Of a DNA stretch of 17,635 bases, positions 8,644 through 15,959 are shown one piece after another. Position 1 is the stretch's first letter, and each line of letters opens with the position of its first letter. Origin of the DNA: Alphaproteobacteria bacterium (GTDB lineage Bacteria; Pseudomonadota; Alphaproteobacteria; Micavibrionales; UBA2020); assembly GCA_029266795.1 (NCBI GenBank), contig JAQSWE010000018.1:1-17635 (forward strand). Direction: 5' to 3'. The notes under the pieces were generated by a model that had not been told where the DNA came from, searched no databases, and saw only the letters and a program-made list of their open reading frames with translations. A program made the position numbers and the translations under genes.

Positions 8644-9219
8644 TTGGATCCGGTCACGCTTCTTTTGCCGCTGCTGGTGATTGCGTGCGGCATTGCCGTG
8701 CTGCGGCGGCGCAAGAAACGGCGCCTGCAGCCCGAATTCAACGACGATATTTTGCCCGTCATCAGCGTGCCGGCGACGCCAAACGGCGATACGCTCGATC
8801 AACATCGCGATGCAATTTTGGGGCATGTCTGGACGGTGATTGCGGGGCTGGAGAAAAAACGCCAGAGCGACCCGGAGCATGCCGATGGCTGGTCGATGCT
8901 GACCGGAGCGGTGCTGAAATACGCAACCGCCATCCAGCTGCACCCGCGCGATATCCCCGTCATCATCATCGCCACATCAAATGCCGCGTCGATACTGGAG
9001 CGCGAGAGCGAAACGGGGCTGCCGGATGCAGAAAAGGCATCGGACATCCGCGAGATGTCATTCTTCCTGAACCGCGCGGCGGGGCCGCACAAAGACGCGC
9101 TCGCCAAAATCCACGGTCATGCGCTGACGCAACCCGAGACCAAACAGGCGCTCGATTTCATCAGCAGCCTGCAATGGGACAGGGCGCAAAAGGCCTTCGT
9201 GCAGAAGACGCTGCATTAA
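8644..9219 (+). CDS. Membrane-anchored hypothetical protein, 191 aa
   Basis: Family not recognised. It begins with a TTG 2 nt after the acyl-CoA dehydrogenase stop, so it is probably co-transcribed. No ATG suits the N-terminus better. One hydrophobic helix (residues 4-20, VTLLLPLLVIACGIAVL) followed by a basic RRRKKRR stop-transfer puts the rest in the cytoplasm. The remaining soluble region, about 170 residues, looks helical. Its stop lies 2 nt from the stop of the convergent minus-strand gene. Confidence 0.65.
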   Translation: MDPVTLLLPLLVIACGIAVLRRRKKRRLQPEFNDDILPVISVPATPNGDTLDQHRDAILGHVWTVIAGLEKKRQSDPEHADGWSMLTGAVLKYATAIQLHPRDIPVIIIATSNAASILERESETGLPDAEKASDIREMSFFLNRAAGPHKDALAKIHGHALTQPETKQALDFISSLQWDRAQKAFVQKTLH

Positions 9220-9221
9220 AT

Positions 9222-9704
9222 TCAGGGCTTGGGCAGTTTCGGCGAAGGGAATTTTTCGAGCAGCGTCTTGGTGATGCCGTTACCGCCGAGGCTGAAGCCT
9301 TCGGCAAATTCCTTTTCGGCGCGGATCCTCAACAGCGCGGTCACCACGTTGTCTTTCAGGTTTTCCGCATCCTGCCGCACCCAGATCGTGCGCTCGAATG
9401 TGCCGAGCAGCAACTGCACATGCAGGTAATCCGACGCACCACGCTCCGGCCGCTCGATGACGAAGGGCGTTTCCAGCCCGTCGATGACAATCATGCCGTT
9501 CGCCACAACGGGCAGCGCGCGTTTTTTATCCATGCCTGAATCTGCGGGACGCACCAGCAGCGCGGCAATCGCGCCTTCGTCCTGAAACACCTTCACCGCG
9601 TCCTGAACGGCAGTCAGCGCGATGCTCAGCAGTTTCGTCTGCGGCTGCTTTTTGTGTTCGGCGGCGATCTTGTCGAACTGGGTTTGCAGGGGCGAAGGCG
9701 TCAC
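9222..9704 (-). CDS. Hypothetical protein, 160 aa (paralogue of upstream neighbour)
   Basis: Family not recognised. It starts with GTG at 9704, and this GTGA overlaps the stop of the upstream gene by 4 nt, indicating coupled translation. The sequence resembles its neighbour: AVKVFQDEG here and AVKDLQEGG there, FERTIW and SERSTW, NLKDNV and PLKDAI, and both end in a PKL-containing tail. This suggests an ancient tandem duplication and perhaps a heteromeric complex. It has no membrane segment. Confidence 0.68.
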   Translation of the reverse strand: MTPSPLQTQFDKIAAEHKKQPQTKLLSIALTAVQDAVKVFQDEGAIAALLVRPADSGMDKKRALPVVANGMIVIDGLETPFVIERPERGASDYLHVQLLLGTFERTIWVRQDAENLKDNVVTALLRIRAEKEFAEGFSLGGNGITKTLLEKFPSPKLPKP

Positions 9705-10231
9705 GGCTGCGTACCCCCCAGCTTCGGCGCGGCGAGCGGTTTCTTGTCGAGCGTGCCGAAGATGCCGGTCGCGGGCACGCTATAGGCGGCGGCGGCTTTC
9801 GCCTGCGCGAGGTTATAGATGATGACATTCATGATCGCGTCCTTCAGCGGCACGCCGCCATCCGTGGCGGGCGCGGGCCAGGGGCCGGTCCATGTGCTGC
9901 GCTCCGACGTGAAATCGGCGACCATGCCTGTGTCGTCGAAAGCGCCCAGCTGGGATTTTTTGTAGCTGGTGAGCGCCACGACCCATTCAAGCTTGTAGCC
10001 GTCGGCAATGGTGGTCGCGTTCGCGAGTGGAGATTCGCGCACCTGCCGCGGACTGCCATTCGTGCGCAGGCGCACCTCGAGCGAAATGTTCATGCCGCCT
10101 TCCTGCAAATCCTTCACCGCGTCGCGCAGCGCCTCGAGATAGGTTTTCGCATAGCTTTCCGTCATCCTCTGGTCGAAGGCGGCGGATGCAGAGTCGAACT
10201 TCTTTTTGATATCGGATTCTTTCATGGTCAT
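9701..10231 (-). CDS. Hypothetical protein, 176 aa (paralogue of downstream neighbour)
   Basis: Family not recognised. It is the first gene of a two-gene unit with the paralogue at 9222-9704. A charged N-terminal helix (KESDIKKKFDSASAAFDQRM) is followed by the shared domain (ALRDAVKDLQEGG…, SERSTWTGPW…, PLKDAIMNVII) and a C-terminal GTLDKKPLAAPKLGG. ATG codons at 10231 and 10225 are both possible. No Shine-Dalgarno is seen and a promoter-like -10 lies at 10239-10234, so the second ATG may be a leaderless start. No signal peptide or membrane helix is present. Confidence 0.68.
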   Translation of the reverse strand: MTMKESDIKKKFDSASAAFDQRMTESYAKTYLEALRDAVKDLQEGGMNISLEVRLRTNGSPRQVRESPLANATTIADGYKLEWVVALTSYKKSQLGAFDDTGMVADFTSERSTWTGPWPAPATDGGVPLKDAIMNVIIYNLAQAKAAAAYSVPATGIFGTLDKKPLAAPKLGGTQP

Positions 10232-10233
10232 TT

Positions 10234-10262
10234 TACATACTACACCACATCGGCGAACGCAA
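10234..10262 (-). promoter_or_regulatory. Predicted promoter of the paralogue pair
   Basis: Minus-strand TTGCGT (10262-10257), 17 bp, then TATGTA (10239-10234). The stretch TGTAGTATGTAAAAT repeats the ankyrin-gene promoter stretch with one difference. Transcription would start around 10227, at or inside the annotated start codon region. Confidence 0.4.
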
Positions 10263-10294
10263 CCCCCTGCCCGTTAAGGTATTGACGGGCATAG

Positions 10295-10323
10295 AAAAAG
10301 CCGCCGGAATGCGGCGGCTTTTT
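10295..10323. terminator. Intrinsic terminator of the DUF1523-like gene
   Basis: AAAAAGCCGCCG (10295-10306) pairs with CGGCGGCTTTTT (10312-10323) around a 5-nt loop, giving a 12-bp stem with T-runs on both strands. It lies 23 bp past the stop of the minus-strand gene at 10346. Confidence 0.88.
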
Positions 10324-10345
10324 CCTACGTGTAAGCTGGTATTCT

Positions 10346-11131
10346 TTACAGGCCCGGCGCGCGGGGCGTTGCACCCGGCACGAGGGGTTGCACTTTATTG
10401 ACGGTGATCTTGTTCGCCGCCTCGATCGGCACGGTCATCGAAATCTTCTGGCCGTCGACGACGGTTTCAAAGGTGATCATGGTGCCGGAGAGCGCGCCGA
10501 CCGCCGCCTGCTGGCCGCCGCCCTGCACGGGCTGCTGGCCCGCGACGGGTTGCTGCACAGCCTGAGGCTGGCCGTTTTGGGTCTGGCCCTGCTGCGCCGC
10601 GCGGCGTGCATCGGCCGCCGCTTTCGCGCGCGCCTGCAATTCTTCCTGCGGCACTTCGCGGACGCTCAGCAGGTTCGGGAAGGTGTGGATGAACGGCACA
10701 TCGATGCGCGACCCGTAATAGCGGATTTTATAGGTCTTGTTCGCGGGGCTCGCCGCTTCGCGCGCTTTTTTGTCGGCGGGCGATTCATCGTAAGGCACGT
10801 ACGTATCGCGGCCTTCCGCCAGCATGTCCTGAATGTCTTTCGAATTGAATTTCAGGTGCAGCAGCGTGTTTTCGTTGGCGAGGACCGTGCCTTTGTCGGT
10901 GATGATCTTGTAATCATAGATCGCGCCCTTGTCTTCGTCATAGCGCACGTATTCCTGTTTCACTTCCTTGATCTTCACTTCGGTCTCGTGAATCGTGCCG
11001 TAGTGGTAATAGGCCGGCCCGCCGATCGCCGCACCGCCGATGGTCGCCATGATGAACGCGCGTTTCAGCTTGCTGCCGAAATCGCCTGCTTTTTCCTTGA
11101 AGGTCTTCTTGCGACCATAGCTGGATGCCAT
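10346..11131 (-). CDS. DUF1523-like membrane-anchored protein, 261 aa
   Basis: A basic N-terminus (GRKKTFKEKAGDFGSKLKR) precedes one hydrophobic segment (about residues 25-42, AFIMATIGGAAIGGPAYY), so it is probably anchored in the inner membrane. The soluble part contains TEVKIKEV early on and YYGSRIDVPFIHTFPNLLSV later. The latter closely recalls the C-terminal block of the DUF1523 family (YYGWRxxxxSxFPNxxSV). A low-complexity Gln/Gly/Pro linker (about 180-215) and a short C-terminal domain (MITFETVVDGQKISMTVPIE) follow, which is longer than typical DUF1523 proteins. The ATG at 11131 has GGGAGA upstream. It is monocistronic, with its own terminator. The function is unknown. Confidence 0.72.
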   Translation of the reverse strand: MASSYGRKKTFKEKAGDFGSKLKRAFIMATIGGAAIGGPAYYHYGTIHETEVKIKEVKQEYVRYDEDKGAIYDYKIITDKGTVLANENTLLHLKFNSKDIQDMLAEGRDTYVPYDESPADKKAREAASPANKTYKIRYYGSRIDVPFIHTFPNLLSVREVPQEELQARAKAAADARRAAQQGQTQNGQPQAVQQPVAGQQPVQGGGQQAAVGALSGTMITFETVVDGQKISMTVPIEAANKITVNKVQPLVPGATPRAPGL

Positions 11132-11400
11132 TTCTGTCTCTCCCGTAACGAAAATCGAAATGAAATTATGAATTCAAGAAAATTAGCACCGTAAAGATGA
11201 AAGGTAAATGCGGGAAATGGAGAATGTTTGAGCGTTGGTCATAATGGAGAATGGCCATAATATTCTTCGCAGGTAATCGCCACATTTGTAAAACTGATAA
11301 ATTGCCGTCCTCAGCATAATTTATGGCTTTAACAACCAGAATTTGTATCAACTAAAAGTATGATGCGGTAATTTCCAAGCATATTTTAAGGAGATTACTC

Positions 11401-12597
11401 ATGACCGATGGTTTCATCAAAAAGATTCATAAGCTGAAAAATTGTGGCGTTTTTAGAGAGTGGCCACAGAACTTCGAGTTTGGCCGGTACACACTTATTT
11501 ATGGGTGGAACGGTACAGGTAAAACTACTTTTTCTCGCCTTATGCGGAGCATTGAAAAAGAAAAAGTTGATCCTGCCTTGGAAAAAAATATAGATCACGA
11601 ATTCCAGTTTAAATTACATGATGATACCATTTTAGAATCCAACGCCTTGATTGGTTGGAAGAATAAAATTCGGGTTTTCAACGTCGATTTTGTTCGTGAA
11701 AATATAAATAGCGATAATGCAGAAGCATCCCCTGTTTATCATCTTGGTAAAGATCAAGGTGAGGCTCTGGCAGCACTTCAAAAGGTGAATGACGAGCTAA
11801 CGAAAAGAAGGGAAGAGCAAGCTACAATAAAGACTCAAATTGATCAAAATGAAAAAGGTAAAGCAAAGTTCTTAACAAAAAACGCTAGCATCATCAAAGA
11901 TGCGTCATCTCAGGCAAATTTTGACAGCCCCAAGCTTGCGAAAATTTTTTCTGAATATAAAGAAGAGACACATGACAGCAGTAAATATATTCTTTCCGAT
12001 GACTCATTAAAGGCAGCCATAGCGACTGCAGCTGGAGTTAATGGCAAGGACAGATTATTCAACCTTTCGTTTACATCCATTCTTGACGCCTCCAAATTTC
12101 ATGAAAAAATGGGGCATACTCTAGAAAACTGCATTAGCAAAACAGCCATTGCAGAGTTGGACAACGACGCAGATTTAAAAAATTGGGTTGAAAGAGGACA
12201 AGTACTGCACAAAGGGAAGAAAATTTGTGGTTTTTGCACAAACGAAATCACTCAATCAAGAATTGAGGCCTTAGAAAGTTATTTCAATGAAGCATATAAA
12301 AATCTACAGAAAACTATCGACGCACTAACATTGCAGCTGAGTGGCGAAATCGCTGCCGCTAACTCAGTGAAAATCATTGATGCAGCTAATTTTTATCCAG
12401 AAACTCAATTGGCTTACCAAGAGAAGAGCACCAAGTTCGATGACGCGCGGAAAAAATATATTGCATCTTTGAAAAACTGCTTAAACACACTAACTAACAA
12501 AAAAGAAAATTTAACGACAAAATTACCCGTGCCTAATTTAAGCGATTTAACCTCTCCCGCTACAACATTGAGCGCAGCATTGGCGGAGTTAATGTAA
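11401..12597 (+). CDS. N-terminal half of the RloC-like ATPase
   Basis: 398 aa, ending at the first in-frame TAA. It has an excellent ribosome site (AAGGAG at 11388-11393). It carries Walker A and the CGFC zinc-hook-like motif but lacks the ABC signature, Walker B and the nuclease-like region. On its own it could bind nucleotide poorly or dimerise through the hook, but it cannot form a full ATPase site. Confidence 0.7.
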   Translation: MTDGFIKKIHKLKNCGVFREWPQNFEFGRYTLIYGWNGTGKTTFSRLMRSIEKEKVDPALEKNIDHEFQFKLHDDTILESNALIGWKNKIRVFNVDFVRENINSDNAEASPVYHLGKDQGEALAALQKVNDELTKRREEQATIKTQIDQNEKGKAKFLTKNASIIKDASSQANFDSPKLAKIFSEYKEETHDSSKYILSDDSLKAAIATAAGVNGKDRLFNLSFTSILDASKFHEKMGHTLENCISKTAIAELDNDADLKNWVERGQVLHKGKKICGFCTNEITQSRIEALESYFNEAYKNLQKTIDALTLQLSGEIAAANSVKIIDAANFYPETQLAYQEKSTKFDDARKKYIASLKNCLNTLTNKKENLTTKLPVPNLSDLTSPATTLSAALAELM

Positions 12598-12687
12598 TTT
12601 TTTGACACTCAGAATGACCTATTTGATAATTTTCAAATTCTTGCGAATGATTCCAAAAAGAAATTAAGTTACCATCTTGCTGCGTAG

Positions 12688-13758
12688 ATGTTTGCTGATT
12701 TTTGCATTTTCGATAGTGAAATTGAGTCTCTGCAGAAACAAGTTGCGCCTATTGATGCGTCAATAAATGCACTTGATGCACAACGTATGGGCTTTGAATC
12801 AAAGCTAAAAACTCATGAAGAAGCCGCAAACCGCATTAATGAACTACTGGAAGCTTTTATTGGTCGAAATGACATCAAGCTTCTGTCTAACGACAAAGGT
12901 TACATTATTCAAAGGAATGGCGAGCAGGCTGTGAACTTAAGTGAGGGCGAAAAAACGGCTGTGGCGTTTACTTACTTTATTTCAAAAATGGAAGAGCGGG
13001 ATTTTAATATCGAAGAGAGTATCATTGTTGTTGATGATCCTATCTCGAGTTTAGATTCAAACGCTTTATATTCCGCTGGCGCTTTTATCAGATGCCATTT
13101 AGAAAAGGCCAAGCAGATTTTTATTCTTACCCACAATTATCAATTTTTCCGAGAAATATTCGGTTGGATAAGTGGGATTCAAAAGACAATGAATCCGGGC
13201 GGAGGCTTATGCTTCAAGTCCTATCTAATGTTGAAATGCGAACATGACCAGCATGGAAACAGAATGAGCATTCCCGCCAAAATTGACGAAATGCTTGAAA
13301 AATATGATTCCGAATATGTTTTTCTTTGTAATCAGTTATTCAATGCGCGGGGTAAGGTTAAATATTCAACTAACCCCGATGCGGATCAATTAGCCAAACT
13401 TATCGTTCTCCCTAACGTCGGAAGAAAGGTATTAGAGTCTTTTCTGCTATTCAAATTCCCAAATATAGCAAGAAACTCAAATATAAATCTGTTCAATCAA
13501 ATGAAGCCGCTAGGTATTGATATGGGGATAGAAAAAATAAGTGTTATTGATCGGCTGTTAAATAGAGGATCACATGGCGATGAAACTACCGTAACAACTA
13601 TCAAAATGCCCGATATGGCTGAAACACCTAAAATTGTAGATTACGTTTTAGAATTCATCGAAAAATGCGATAAAATTCATTACGATCAGCTTTGCGAAGT
13701 ATTAGGTGTTGTTCAGCCTTCGACTACTCAAGAGAGTTCCATCGCAAAGGCTGGTTAG
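12688..13758 (+). CDS. C-terminal half of the RloC-like ATPase
   Basis: 356 aa from an ATG that directly follows the second stop (TAG at 12685). It carries NLSEGEKTA (83-91), VVDDPISSLDS (114-124), the LTHNYQFF H-loop (147-154) and the putative nuclease region. No Shine-Dalgarno is visible before the ATG, so independent translation is doubtful. The 29 codons between the stops (12598-12684, FFDTQNDLFDNFQIL…) also read as family-like protein, showing the frame was once continuous. Confidence 0.6.
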   Translation: MFADFCIFDSEIESLQKQVAPIDASINALDAQRMGFESKLKTHEEAANRINELLEAFIGRNDIKLLSNDKGYIIQRNGEQAVNLSEGEKTAVAFTYFISKMEERDFNIEESIIVVDDPISSLDSNALYSAGAFIRCHLEKAKQIFILTHNYQFFREIFGWISGIQKTMNPGGGLCFKSYLMLKCEHDQHGNRMSIPAKIDEMLEKYDSEYVFLCNQLFNARGKVKYSTNPDADQLAKLIVLPNVGRKVLESFLLFKFPNIARNSNINLFNQMKPLGIDMGIEKISVIDRLLNRGSHGDETTVTTIKMPDMAETPKIVDYVLEFIEKCDKIHYDQLCEVLGVVQPSTTQESSIAKAG

Positions 13759-13805
13759 CAACCTGTTACTGTTCGCACTCTGCTATGGATGTGACACTAA
13801 AACTA

Positions 13806-13876
13806 TTAAGAAACGTTCCGGTCGCCGGAGCCCATTTGGCCCGATCAGAATTTTTCGAGGTCGAGGAGGACCGCGC
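13806..13876 (-). repeat. marR 3'-end repeat, copy A (decayed)
   Basis: An ungapped match of 59/71 bases to the 3' end of the marR gene (17227-17297), including the stop codon position. On the minus strand it reads VLLDLEKF*SGQMGSGDRNVS*, against VLRDLETFWAEQMGSGGLNVS* in the real gene. The marR Trp codon has become TGA. It is the most diverged copy, lies 48 bp past the RloC-like gene, and probably marks a boundary. Confidence 0.85.
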
Positions 13877-14001
13877 ACGAGGCTTCACCCCCATTCATGG
13901 GCCGGTGCTTGCCGGCCTGCCCCGTCGTTACAAGTATAGCATGGCCCCTGAAGCACTATATCTACCTGATTTCATTAGATAATAAAAAATTCCAATTTCA
14001 C

Positions 14002-14031
14002 TTGTCACGGCGCTTTTCGTGATTATATGAT
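14002..14031 (+). promoter_or_regulatory. Predicted promoter of the DUF465–TerC operon
   Basis: TTGTCA (14002-14007), 18 bp, TATGAT (14026-14031). Each box matches consensus at 5 of 6 positions. A start near 14038 would give a leader of about 145 nt before the first gene. Confidence 0.6.
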
Positions 14032-14100
14032 GAATTATGAAGCGGGCCGGGCCCCTCTGGCGTTTAGCGAAGGCAACAGCCTTTTCTGGCGCGATGTCGG

Positions 14101-14140
14101 ACCGCATCGGGAGGATTCCCGGTGTCGGTTCATTTTTTTT
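14101..14140 (+). terminator. Terminator-like hairpin inside the TerC operon leader (possible attenuator)
   Basis: ACCG-CAT-CGGG (14101-14111) pairs with CCCG-GTG-(T)-CGGT (14118-14129), with one bulge and one G·T pair, around an AGGATT loop. It is followed by T8 at 14133-14140. It lies about 60 nt after the predicted transcription start and about 40 nt before the first gene, which is where an attenuator or riboswitch expression platform would sit. Confidence 0.6.
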
Positions 14141-14182
14141 GACTGGCACCAGACCTCCAAAACAACTGAAACGGAGGATTAA

Positions 14183-14410
14183 ATGTCAGTTAAGTTCTTC
14201 AAGTCCCTTCTCTTCAAATCCGCGCAAATCCAGACGGAGATCGAACGCGAGCAGAACCGCGTCTGGCCGGACTGGATGCGGCTGCTGAAGCTGAAAAAAA
14301 TACGCCTGTCGATCAAGGACAAGATGCTGCGCCTTGCGCGCAGCCGCCCCGACGCGGCCGCGTATTTCCGCTTCTCGCCCGTTTATATACGCGTGCGAAA
14401 AGGCAGGTAA
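14183..14410 (+). CDS. DUF465 (YdcH)-like small protein, 75 aa
   Basis: It has a strong ribosome site (GGAGG at 14173-14177). The core EIEREQNRVWPDWMRLLKLKK followed by IRLSIKDKM resembles the DUF465/YdcH helical hairpin (E…EQxRPxPDxxRLxxLKxxRLxLKDEI). The N-terminus and the basic tail (YFRFSPVYIRVRKGR) are unusual for it. The function is unknown. It is the first gene of a unit with TerC, whose start lies 97 bp downstream. Confidence 0.68.
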   Translation: MSVKFFKSLLFKSAQIQTEIEREQNRVWPDWMRLLKLKKIRLSIKDKMLRLARSRPDAAAYFRFSPVYIRVRKGR

Positions 14411-14507
14411 CGCCACCACACGGTTTTATCATCATGGCCCTCAACTGCGCTGCGCGTATGACGCGCGGCGCAGCCGAGGCTGCTGAACGCATATACCAGG
14501 TTCGCAT

Positions 14508-15500
14508 ATGACATTTTTATTCGACTTCATGAACGCCGATTTTCTGGGCCAGCAGGTTTGGCTTTGGTGCCTTTTCATGGGCATCGTCCTGACGCTGCTG
14601 GTGCTTGACCTCGGCGTCCTCCACCGGAACAGCAAAGTGATCAGCGCGACGGAAAGCCTGTGGATGAGTGCAGGCTATATCCTTGTGTCCGTGCTTTTTG
14701 GCGGCTGGATATGGTGGCATCTCGGCAAAGAGCCGGGCATCAATTACCTGACCGGCTTTTTTGTCGAGAAGACGCTGGCGCTCGACAATATTTTCGTGAT
14801 CTCGCTTATTTTCTCTTATTTCGCTATCCCGCAGGCCTATCAGCACCGCGTGCTGTTCTGGGGGGTTCTCGGCGTGATCGTCCTGCGCGGCATCATGATC
14901 GGCCTCGGCACCGTGATCGTCAGCGAGTTCAGCTGGGTGATGTACTTGTTCGGCGCATTCCTGATTTTTACCGGCATCAAGATGCTCTATGCCTCGGGCC
15001 ATTCCGGAAACCTCGGCGACAACAAGCTGGTCGCCTTCCTGCGCGCGCGCATGCGGGTGACGAATACCCTGCACGGTGACAGGTTTTTTGTCCGGCAGGC
15101 CGCGCCGCAGACCGGAAAAATTTCCTGGTATGCGACGCCGCTTTTCCTTGCGCTGGTGATGGTCGAGTTCGTGGACATTATTTTTGCGGTCGATTCAGTG
15201 CCGGCGATTTTCGCGATCACCACCGACCCGTTTATCGTTTACACCAGCAATATCTTCGCAATACTCGGTCTGCGGGCGCTCTATTTCGCCTTGGCTGCGA
15301 CCATGCACCGCTTCACCTACCTGAAATATGCGCTGTCGGCGGTGCTGATCTTTATCGGCGGCAAGATTTTCTGGAACCAGCTGGTGGGGAAAATGGATCC
15401 GCTGCTGTCGCTGTCGATCACGCTACTCATCCTTGCATCCGGCATCGTCTTTTCGATCGTGAAGACGCGCCGGAACCAACCGACAGGAGAAAATAAATGA
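14508..15500 (+). CDS. TerC/Alx-family integral membrane protein
   Basis: 330 aa with about nine hydrophobic helices. TerC/Alx proteins are linked to metal homeostasis (manganese efflux in characterised members), alkaline pH and tellurite resistance, and sit in the inner membrane. The family signatures are both present: FFVEKTLALDNIFV (E87, D93, N94) and VEFVDIIFAVDSVPAIFAIT (E220, D223, D229), which form the acidic metal-site residues. The cytoplasmic loop at about 165-205 (GNLGDNKLVAFLRARMRV…) and the ISWYATPLFLALV block are also typical. The ATG at 14508 has only a weak AGG upstream. Its TGA overlaps the next ATG (ATGA), so translation is coupled to the zinc-ribbon protein. Confidence 0.93.
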   Translation: MTFLFDFMNADFLGQQVWLWCLFMGIVLTLLVLDLGVLHRNSKVISATESLWMSAGYILVSVLFGGWIWWHLGKEPGINYLTGFFVEKTLALDNIFVISLIFSYFAIPQAYQHRVLFWGVLGVIVLRGIMIGLGTVIVSEFSWVMYLFGAFLIFTGIKMLYASGHSGNLGDNKLVAFLRARMRVTNTLHGDRFFVRQAAPQTGKISWYATPLFLALVMVEFVDIIFAVDSVPAIFAITTDPFIVYTSNIFAILGLRALYFALAATMHRFTYLKYALSAVLIFIGGKIFWNQLVGKMDPLLSLSITLLILASGIVFSIVKTRRNQPTGENK

Positions 15501-15745
15501 GCATCATCCAATGCCCGAATTGCCGCGTGGATATGGTGCCGCAGGCGCGCGCAGGCATCGTGATCGACATTTGCCCCGGATGCAAGGGCGTCTGGCTGGA
15601 CCCCGGCGAGATCGACCTTGTGGAAATGCGGCAAAATCCCGCGAACAGGAATCTGCCGCCCAGCTCCGCCGCCTGCCCGCGCGGGTTCTTGCCACCGGGC
15701 GAAAGCGAGCTGAGATTCTGGCGGCGTTTAGGCGGCGCGGAGTAA
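15497..15745 (+). CDS. TFIIB-type zinc-ribbon protein, 82 aa
   Basis: It starts with ATGA overlapping the TerC stop, with AGGAGA just upstream. The zf-TFIIB signature is complete: C6-P-N-C9, then DICPGCKGVWLDPGEID with C26-x2-C29 and the invariant GVWLDxGE. The C-terminal 40 residues are Pro/Arg-rich without a known fold. It is probably a zinc-binding cytoplasmic protein. Related small proteins are usually of unknown function. It precedes a second, shorter homologue. Confidence 0.88.
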   Translation: MSIIQCPNCRVDMVPQARAGIVIDICPGCKGVWLDPGEIDLVEMRQNPANRNLPPSSAACPRGFLPPGESELRFWRRLGGAE

Positions 15746-15748
15746 TTC

Positions 15749-15919
15749 ATGACACAGATTGTCTCCTGCCCCGTCTGCAAAGCCCCGATGAAGGAAATCC
15801 AGTGGCGGCATGTTGCCATCGACATCTGCACCCGCTGCAAAGGCGTCTGGCTCGACTATGGGGAGCTGGATGCGATCATTGAGACGGCAAAAAACGAAAA
15901 ATTCAGGCGCGCGACATGA
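15749..15919 (+). CDS. Second TFIIB-type zinc-ribbon protein, 56 aa
   Basis: This short gene begins at an ATG 3 nt after the previous stop and ends at TGA 15917-15919. The sequence has SCPVCKAPM (C7-x2-C10) and IDICTRCKGVWLDYGELD (C27-x2-C30), the same signature as the 82-aa neighbour without its Pro-rich tail. The tandem pair probably arose by duplication. It is almost certainly translated with the preceding gene. It ends 40 bp before repeat copy B. Confidence 0.85.
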   Translation: MTQIVSCPVCKAPMKEIQWRHVAIDICTRCKGVWLDYGELDAIIETAKNEKFRRAT

Positions 15920-15959
15920 ATGCGGGAGGTGCAATATATCGCGCATGAGCCTTGGATCG

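Larger units (their letters stand above)
11401..13758 (+). pseudogene. RloC-like AAA_13 ATPase (candidate anticodon nuclease), interrupted by two in-frame stops
   Basis: One reading frame runs from the ATG at 11401 to 13758, 785 codons plus the final stop. It is broken only by TAA (12595-12597) and TAG (12685-12687). Read through, it has every part of an SMC-like AAA_13 protein: Walker A (GWNGTGKTT, residues 35-43), coiled coil, a zinc-hook-like C276-G-F-C279, a second coiled coil, the ABC signature LSEGEKTA, Walker B IIVVDDPISSLDS, and the H-loop ILTHN. The C-terminal part has GRKVLE (R-x3-E) and a later NRGSHG histidine, recalling the R/E/H nuclease triad of PrrC/RloC. Such proteins cut tRNA anticodons on phage or DNA-damage cues. 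AT-rich composition suggests transfer. It is probably a recent pseudogene, but sequencing error or a split two-protein form are alternatives. Confidence 0.8.
13877..14182. other. Intergenic leader region before the TerC operon
   Basis: About 300 bp without a supported gene. It holds a GGCCGG/CCGGCC inverted repeat (13900-13905 and 13912-13917), a strong promoter candidate (14002-14031), a structured leader with several hairpins and a terminator-like element (14101-14140). Overlapping frames here are artefacts running out of the repeat. Confidence 0.6.

Noticed and set aside
12595..12687. Reassigned stop codons in this organism
   Set aside because: Other confident genes in the window end normally at TAA (glyA, rpiB, gcdH) and TAG (3699-4514 gene) before intergenic sequence, so a changed code does not explain the two interruptions.
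13692..13982. Plus-strand frames running out of the RloC-like gene (96 and 77 codons)
   Set aside because: They cross repeat copy A antisense and include the end of the RloC-like gene in another frame. Neither has a start site or domain.
14038..14182. Known yybP-ykoY manganese riboswitch
   Set aside because: TerC genes often carry it, but the conserved GGGGAGUAGC loop and its partner loop are not present by eye. The leader is therefore reported only as an unclassified structured element.
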